DNA from: a virus
Virus record (IMG/VR): IMGVR_UViG_3300010354_000530
Span: 1 to 26,519 of that record
DNA: 26,519 nt
Reading direction: 5' to 3' (one strand)
In this document: piece by piece, positions 9,801 through 18,800 of the stretch
How positions within the stretch are numbered: position 1 is the stretch's first letter
Layout: each line of letters opens with the position of its first letter
Position numbers and translations under genes: made by a program
Notes under the pieces: model-generated
What the model was told of the DNA's origin: nothing
The model's input: only the letters and a program-made list of their open reading frames with translations
Database searches by the model: none

Positions 9801-12800
9801 TAGGACGTAGTTCACGAATCTTGTGTGACACATCAACCAATGAAGTTTTATTTAACCAAGGTAGATAATTTTGCGATTCATCAGTTTCACTTTGAATATA
9901 TTCAAATAACAGCACTAATGATTTGTTTCTGAATATTAACAATTCATCAGTATAAATTTGTTCGTTTAATGCACGAATAATATAACGTGTTTCTTCGCTT
10001 GGGAACTCATCATATGCGCTGGTATCAAAGAAGTTGTCGCCGAAGCCTGTCTTGCCGGCTGCGTAATCCCATAGATACAATTTGAATTGTATTGTACCTT
10101 GTTGTAATCCAATTCGTGACCATACACCGTCACCGTCGTAACGATATACTTCAAACTTACCATCTCCGTTAGTATTAACAGTAACAATTGTATTTACGGG
10201 TACTGTTAATGTTGCTAGGTCTGCATAAATTTGAACTTGCAATACCGATTTAGTATTATTATCGTATCCAGTTGCCCACCAATTGACATACTCCCAGTAG
10301 TCTGTAGTATTAAAGAATTCTCCTTCTGCAAACAAGAAACTTGCATTTCTTCTTGTTTCAGAAATTGGGAACTGTGCTAATACTTCATTAGCATAAGTTA
10401 GATAATTCTTTAATGCTTCAAATCTGTCAAAGAAGAAACTTTGACGAGGTCTTGCTAATACACCTGATTGCACTGCCTTTGGCAACCATGGATTAGGTAC
10501 TACTTCACCGGTTTCGTCTACCCCGGATAAACTGTCTAGCATTCTATCATACAATGACTCAGGTCTATTATTTCCTGTAGGAGTATTGCCATGTATATTT
10601 GCATCAAATCCATGTGTTAATAATTCGTTTGGCAATCCAGGTAAGAAGTCATCAGCATAATTTGCTCTTATTAATGTATACTCATTATGTCCTGTATCGT
10701 CGCCTCTACCATTTGAATATCCGATATGCAATACTGAGTCATTTGCGTTATAATATTGATCACAATTGTATATTGCATACACGTTCTGTAACAAAGGTGC
10801 AAAGAAACCAATGCCTGAATTTTTTGGATTAGTGATGTATGTTTCAATAATAGAGTCAGATAACGTTTTACCTTCTTTTCTAAAGATTAAATTACTATTT
10901 CTTACCCAAAAGAAATACAATGGAGTAACTACATCACTTGCGCTTAATATATTTTGTGTTGAGAATAGTGTTATGTCAAACGGTGTACCCGGGCCTGTAT
11001 ACTCACTTGGTGGAACATTACTTGATACCCAACTGTATACAGCAACGTCACTACCTGGGAAAACAGTTCCCCAATATTTTGCATTATAATTTGCATCATT
11101 GTTTTGATGATAATTTACAAAGCGTACATTTGTTGTGTTAAACCAAAGTTGACCAACTTGTTTTGATCCCCATGTCATACCTGGCTGATCTGCGTCAGTA
11201 CTATTATATCTTGCTGGATCGTTATTTGATACCACATCGATATTTTCTCTACATGCACCTAATATCTTGCCTTGCAGTGGGTCAATGTAATCTAAATTAA
11301 CAAGTGTGTTATTAGTTTCTGCACTAAACAATTGTATGTTTTTAATTTTATTAATATCTACAATTGGAGAAGATTCTCTATATACAGACCAATCAGATTC
11401 ACCTGTAGGATTAATATATATTACTACTTGACCATCATAGACTTCAGGTAAAAAGTTTGGAGAACCTATTAATACTCTGTTATTAGAAAACGATAGTGCT
11501 TGACCATATAGCGGATTAAATCCATATTCTAAATTCAAGTTATTAACACTTTGTGCATATACATATTGACCAGGATCATTTAGACTTTCATTATAGTTAG
11601 CCAAATAATCAAACATATATACTGCGCCACAATTTGGACTTGTATCTACAGACTGTGTAGCATTATTATCAAATATTGTATCGTTCTCTAATGTTTCGTC
11701 ATCACTGAAATCAAAACGTGTGCCAGCAAAACGTATGCCGACCGGTGCGCTAATTACAACTGAATTTAATTCATTGAATTTAATATTATAACCAAATTGA
11801 GTTGGGCCAACAGCATGAGGAGATCTAATTACTTGTGTTTGAGTATATACATTAATTCCTAACTCAGACAATGTGTTTGAGTTTAATGCTGATAGCAATA
11901 GTTTTTCATTAGGCTGTGCCAAGTCAGTATTAATTACCTGAATAATAAGTTTATTGTCGTCGGTTGCACCCGCTGTTATGTTAGTAATCTTTTCTTGAAT
12001 GATTGCATTGGCTGCTACTGTAGCATTACCCGGTGGTATTGTAACGCTGTAACCATTAATTAATATTGTTCTATTAGTAGTTACATTTACTTCGTTAGTA
12101 CCTATAACTACACCATATTTACTTCCACCATTTGTATAACGGTATACGCCGCCTTCTTCGTTTTCATCTGATAAATCAAACGGTGCACCTATTAATAGGT
12201 CTGTACCTGCGTTATTTACTGCTACGCTGTATCCATATTGAACACCTACTCTAGGATCGTTTCCTGTAGTAAATGATTGAATTAATGTGAACTTGTCTCC
12301 ACTAATATTAATAATATCACCTGCCATTAATGGAGCAGTATAATAGAAACTTGAACCTATTACACTATAGTTATTATCTGCAATTAATGTTCCGTTAACA
12401 GTTACATATAATGGTTCAAGTTGTAAATATCCGTTAATTGTTAGACCTGCTTCAGGTGCTAATGTTACTGAAGTAGAACTTGAACGTGATTCTTTGACTG
12501 TAATTCTAGTTGAACTTACTACAGTATTAATGTAATAAACTTTATTAGCCTGCAAGCCAGTGCTACCAAAATTAGAACCACTGAATACTATAGGATAATT
12601 TTCATACCCTGTAAAGTCTACGTTAACTCCAATTTGATTTGAAGCATATACTTGTGTTGTTGCAGAATTTAATGTAGTGCCTGTCCAAGCCAAATTAAAA
12701 GTTTGAAGTCCCGAAGTATTAAGTTGTGCTTCAAATGTTTGTATGCTTCTGCTATACGCATAAGCCTTACCCCAATTTAATATTGAACCGCTATAGTCAA

Positions 12801-15800
12801 CATATGGCGCGCCAATTACGACTGTATCACCATTGTAATCCGTTGATATTGAATGACCGAAATTATCTCCGCTAGACAAACCTAGAACAGAACCATCAAT
12901 AATATTGACTAATTCATAATTTACTTGTCTTGCTCTACCTGTTTCTCCAACTGTTCCGGTGCCTGAAGCGATGAACACTTCGCCTATTTGATTATAGGTT
13001 GTAGTTGGTGTGGTGCTTATTGTTGCAAAATCCGTATCACCTACATTAGTAATTGCGTAAGTTTTACCTACAGTTAAGTAACCAGCATCAACTTCAAAAC
13101 TTTGGCGTCTGTAAACATAAACCTGATTGTTATCAACATCTGAAACGTATAGCCAATTACCATCGCTTGATGCTGATATCGAACTGCCCCAATTAGTTAC
13201 ACCACCTGGTGCACTGATTGCAGTTTGATAAGTTATAATGTCATCTGATAATATACTATCGTTAACATAATAAATGTAAACTTTAGGAGTACCGCTAGTT
13301 GGTTCAGAAACAAATATTGTGTTATTGACAATTAATACTTGTGAGCCAAAACTTGTACCTTGAGTTAATGTTTGAATATTGTCATATTCATTGGTCAATC
13401 CATTCAATACATAGCGATATACTTTTCCTAACCCCGCATCTGCGAATAGATAACCTATTCTAGGAGTATATGCTACTGCACTACCAAAAGTACTAGAAGA
13501 AGCCTTAGTAACTTCTCTATCATATTGGTAGTTAATTCCCTTACGATATACAGCCCAGTTACCGTCACTGTTTTCATCTACCCATACAGTATTCTTAATA
13601 AATTCACTGTCTAACAATGGTAAATTGTTTATGTCTGATGGAGTCGCAACACGCTGAGATTGGAATCGTACTACAATACCTTCCCCATTGATTAGACCGT
13701 CATTAGTTAAGAATGTAAGATTAACTAAAATTTCAAATAAATTAACTACCTCAACAACAAAATAATATCCATCAACGTTAGAGTTGAAGTTTATTATAGC
13801 GATCGGATCTAATTTTGTTAGATTATGCGGCTCAGCAAAAGTTACTGTTGAAGTACCATTTGGATTACTTCTTACACTTACTACTCTTCCGTTCTGTACT
13901 GGAGTAAGTACTTGCCATCTTCCTAAATAGTCTGCTAACCAAACATAATTTCTAACATAGAAATCTTGTATAGGGACAATTTGTCCGTTTTTATTAACTG
14001 CATTTGGTAAACCTGAGTAGAAATATGAACTCATCTTTACGTCATTAAAGTTCACGTAGCCTGCGTCAGGATATAATTTAGCAGGTGCATCTTTAGGAAT
14101 AGTTGCTAATATATTTGGATTCTGTACAGGCACACTATAATTAAAGAGATTGTATACTGGAATCTCCTGTTGCACTTCTGCTACTGAAGGACCATTTATT
14201 AAACTTACTAACGATGGGTTAGCAGTCATGTACTCTTGGTTAACTTTAAATTCGATAAAGTTATTATTTGTAATACTACCAAACTGTCCTGACTTGATTG
14301 CCCAATTTTCGTATACTTCGTAGTCAATACCACCTTGTGGTAAATTAGCGCCACGGAACGCTTCTACAGCATTTCGTGTGCCTTTGTTCTTAATTAAATT
14401 TTTATAAACATTAATTTGCGTAATGTCTGTGAGGTCTGCCAATGCTAGATAATCACGTGGGCGATATCCAATCAAACTGAAACTTAGTAAGTCTGCGTCT
14501 TGCTCAAGGTTAGCCCTATTTATATCATAGTACAACGTACTTTCATAACTACGTGTGCTTGAATTTGGTAACAACCCTTTTTGAATTTCGTTATACTCTG
14601 TTTCTTTCCACTCAGTTTCATTAAATGTGTTTGAAGGTTGAACTATCTTAAGCGCAGTCCAATATTTGTTCTTGTATAATACTATAGAACCTTTAGTATA
14701 TTTGATTTCTCTTGACCATTCTTTTACGTTATCTTGGTTGAGAATAAAGCCTGAAGCCGTTACTGTGCCATTCCATTCTGCTGTTTTTGTTCCGCGAACA
14801 GTAATACGTGTTTGACGTAAGCCAGTAATTAAGTTATAGATAACATCATTAAACAATGTTACGTTATCAAAAACAATACCATGTTCAAAGTTGCTCATGT
14901 TGAATTGACCGTACGCAATGGTATCACCTTGACTTAATGCCTTAACACTAAACATATTACCATCACGGAATACAGCCATATCAACTGCTTGTATTGGATA
15001 TAAGTTTTGATTTAATACAAAGTTAGTTTGTTGAACTGTTAATGGTTGAACTATACTATTTGGTTGGTCAATCTTTAGTAAGTTAGCGCCTGGGTTCAAT
15101 GTTAATACACTGCCTTCACCCCAACCGGTTTGTGCCCAGTATAAGAATTCAGCAATCATTTGACCCCAGTTAATTTCTAAACCATATTCTACTTGGTCAA
15201 AGATAAAGCCTTTACTATTCAACCATGCTCCATAACTTGCCAAAAACACTGACAGGTCTTGAACATTATAGAACATAGTACCATATGGTACTAATATTTC
15301 ATCACTACTATAATCTCTTGTAATTTTTACACTTGAGTCATCAACCTTAATGTTATCATAGTTACCATTGTTTAATGGAGTCAGTGTCCTAAAATAAGCC
15401 ATTGACTGTGAGTTACCATATACTGTAAACCCCAGACCGTCTATTTGAATAATTATAGAACTATAAACATTTTTATCGAATGGTTGGTTGTCGTATAATA
15501 ATACTTGATAACTTTCGTCAGGGATTAACAATGATGAATTTCTACTATTAGGTGTTCCCTTTTCAACATAGAACTTGAGTAATGTCTTATCGCTAAATCC
15601 GGCTAGTCTATAAACTAATCTTACGTCAACGTTAGACAATAGTTCTTTAATATTTTGTGTAGCAGTTATGCCCAACTGTTTTTCATAATCAACAATCCAG
15701 TTGATATAAGAAGTTTTAGGTGTTCCTGTACCATATATTTCAATGTTATTAATAACCAAATGGCTTCTATCATTAACAAGATATTGGTTAAACTCTGAAC

Positions 15801-18800
15801 TATACTTATAATTGTCTATATCTACACCTAAGTTAAAGAACTTAGCGGGTTTAGTCAATGCTAGTATTCGCATTAAGTCAAATGGCCATGTACTGCTTCT
15901 ACGATAACTAAATTCTACCGGTGCATCGTCGCCTATGTCCCATTCATTTTGGAAAGTTTGTGCATTATAGTTTCCTACAATTGCATCTAATGGCGATAAC
16001 AAGTTACCATTACTATCTACTGGTAATACTTTTAATAAGTTTGGTCTTACTTCAGCAGGGATAACATAAGGATCACCGTTATTCCAATTGATACCTTGTT
16101 CTAAATCTCCCCACAATATTAAGTTGTCACTTGTGTACGGAGCAGGACCATATCTATCTGTCCACCAAGTTGGTTGATTTACAAAACCCAACAACTCCCA
16201 CGGTGTTTGATTAGGAGTGCTTGTACCAAAATAGTATTCGTAGATACCTCTCCAATATCCTTGTTCTATAGGCTCTCTGTTAAGTTTATTGCCTGAATTT
16301 CTATAATTGAATGTAAATGGATTATTCTTATCGTAGAATTGTCTCTTGTAATTCAATCTGTTTTGACCAATCCAATTTAAGAAATTCTTTTGATAAATTT
16401 CTAAGTACTCTTCATATGTATAATCGCTGTCTCTAAAGAAACCCGGAGTAATTTCATATGCTTGAATAGGTATAGGATTACTTATCTTAAGGTTATTATA
16501 AATTCTTGTTTCAAACTCTAATAGAGCCTGATCTCTATAATCAATTAATATACCTAAAGTAGGGTCATAATCACCATAGAGTTTAGTATATGACCCGTCG
16601 TGTCCTTTAATAAAATATGTAGGTTGTGTGTAATCACTGTCTAGTACTACACCTGGGATATATGCTGGATACAATCCTAATTTAGTAGGTGTATTTGGAA
16701 TATATGAACCGTATGTCTGATTATATTCTTTTACGGTAATCTGATCCGCAGGTTGTAATGGAATAATAACAGTTAATGATTTGCTATCTGTGCTAACTGT
16801 ATATTCTTCACCTATAATCAATTGTCTTTCAACAACAGTACCTTCAATAACTCTTGACAAATAAACCAATAGTCCATAATAGTTAGCAGTTGAGAAATCA
16901 TAAATTTTGCTTAATGGATAAACGCTAGTGTCTAGGTCATTATTGAAAGTATAGGTATTAGTTATGTATGGCGCTTTACTTGGCAACATGTCAGACCAAA
17001 AGAAGGCTTGACTTTCGCTCTTAGCCGCAGATAACTGATCCAATGCATCATCTAATATGTATGACGGTGTAAATCGTTGTGGATAATCAGTGCTATTAAC
17101 AGTATCTACTAATAACGTCTTGAACTTAATGTATTCTCTGCTATTGAATAATAGCGCATCAAATAAATTATGATTTTGTTTGCGCAAGAATGCACTAGGC
17201 AATACTAAGGCAGCACTGTTCTGAATTATCTTTGTACCGTATGGTACAAGATTTCCTAAATCTCTATAGTTGTTAGAACCAAACATTGGTCCTTGGAAGT
17301 TAGGATTATTTGCGTATATAGTTTGATAGTGTGCGCGGATATCTCCAATATTTGCCGTAGTCAAATCTTGGTTCAATGGATTGTTATTTAAATTAATTGG
17401 TATAGTATAGTAAGATTTTAGACTTACTTGATCACTCAACAATAATATTTGAATTACAGTATCTTCATTGATAATATTATTCAATGTTACAGTAGTGCTG
17501 TCAGGACCAACTGATACCGTATATGAATCTGATGTTTGTAAAACATTATTAATATAAACTTGTATTGTTGGCCACTCACTTTGAGTAGCATCTAGTTTTG
17601 CAACATCACAAATATAATTTGCAGGAGGATTAGATACAAAATAATCAAAACTAAAGACTTGATATTGTACGCTAGGACCAACAGCAGTTTGCCATCCCAA
17701 TTCACGTTGATATTCATCACGTGTTCCGTAGTTCAATACATAACCTGTATTAACTTTTTCTGTTATTGGATCGGTACCGCTAACATAATCAAATGTGTCT
17801 GTGTTCAATGACACATCAAATGATATGTCACCCACGTTGTCGATTGAACTATAGCGAACTGGGAAACCTAATATAGTATCATCTAGTCCGGCCCCTATGC
17901 CATAAGCAAATAATTTTGAACCAATAAATGTGGTTCCTCTATAAACTTCAGTATCGCCAAAACTTATATTATTACTATCTACAACGTCAAACAACGGTGG
18001 TTGATTTACGTCAGTTTTCTGTTGTCCTCTTAACCAATTGATTCCGTCATAGTAATATGTGTCACCTTGATAGGTGAATCCTCTTAATATTACTGTTTGA
18101 TCTTTAGGTAACACTTCTCCGTCCGGTGCCTCAGTCAATGTAATAACTGGTAACAAACTTGAAGTTACTGTTGAGAAATTAACAATATAAATTTTATTCT
18201 TTACGTTGATGTTAGTATCTGCGGCAAACACAATTCGTGCCCCATCAAATACTTTATAGTTGTCATTTTGTTGATCATCTGCAACAAACTGTACATTGTT
18301 TATTGTTGCGAATGTAATATTATCAATCCAACTAATTGTCAATGTTGTAATACCGCTTGATTCAGTGATATCTGTAATTTGCGCATCAGATGGTAACACG
18401 CTTGGATAAGTTGTTGTTGAGGTACTAAAACGTAGGTCAGTTATATACTGTCCTATTTGGAAAGTTCCAATGATATCACTTGTTGCTATTGTTGCAGTAG
18501 TAGACGTACCACTAACAACTCCTGTCAGCGTTGCTGTATAATCTGTATATGTCTCTACATCAGGATAAAAACCAGTTTGTCCTGCTACCTGAGAAAGAGC
18601 ATCAGTTGATTTGAAATCGATAAAGTCTATTGCACTTTTACCTACTGTTCCTGCATCAAACAACTTTAAGTTAGGATAAAACTCAATAATAGGACGTTTT
18701 GCTTTAGCATCAGCGGTTGCATAAACGTTTACTATTTCTGGGTTGTTATTATATTCTGCGGTAGAATTGATAACATCAATATGGAACCAACGATTACTAC

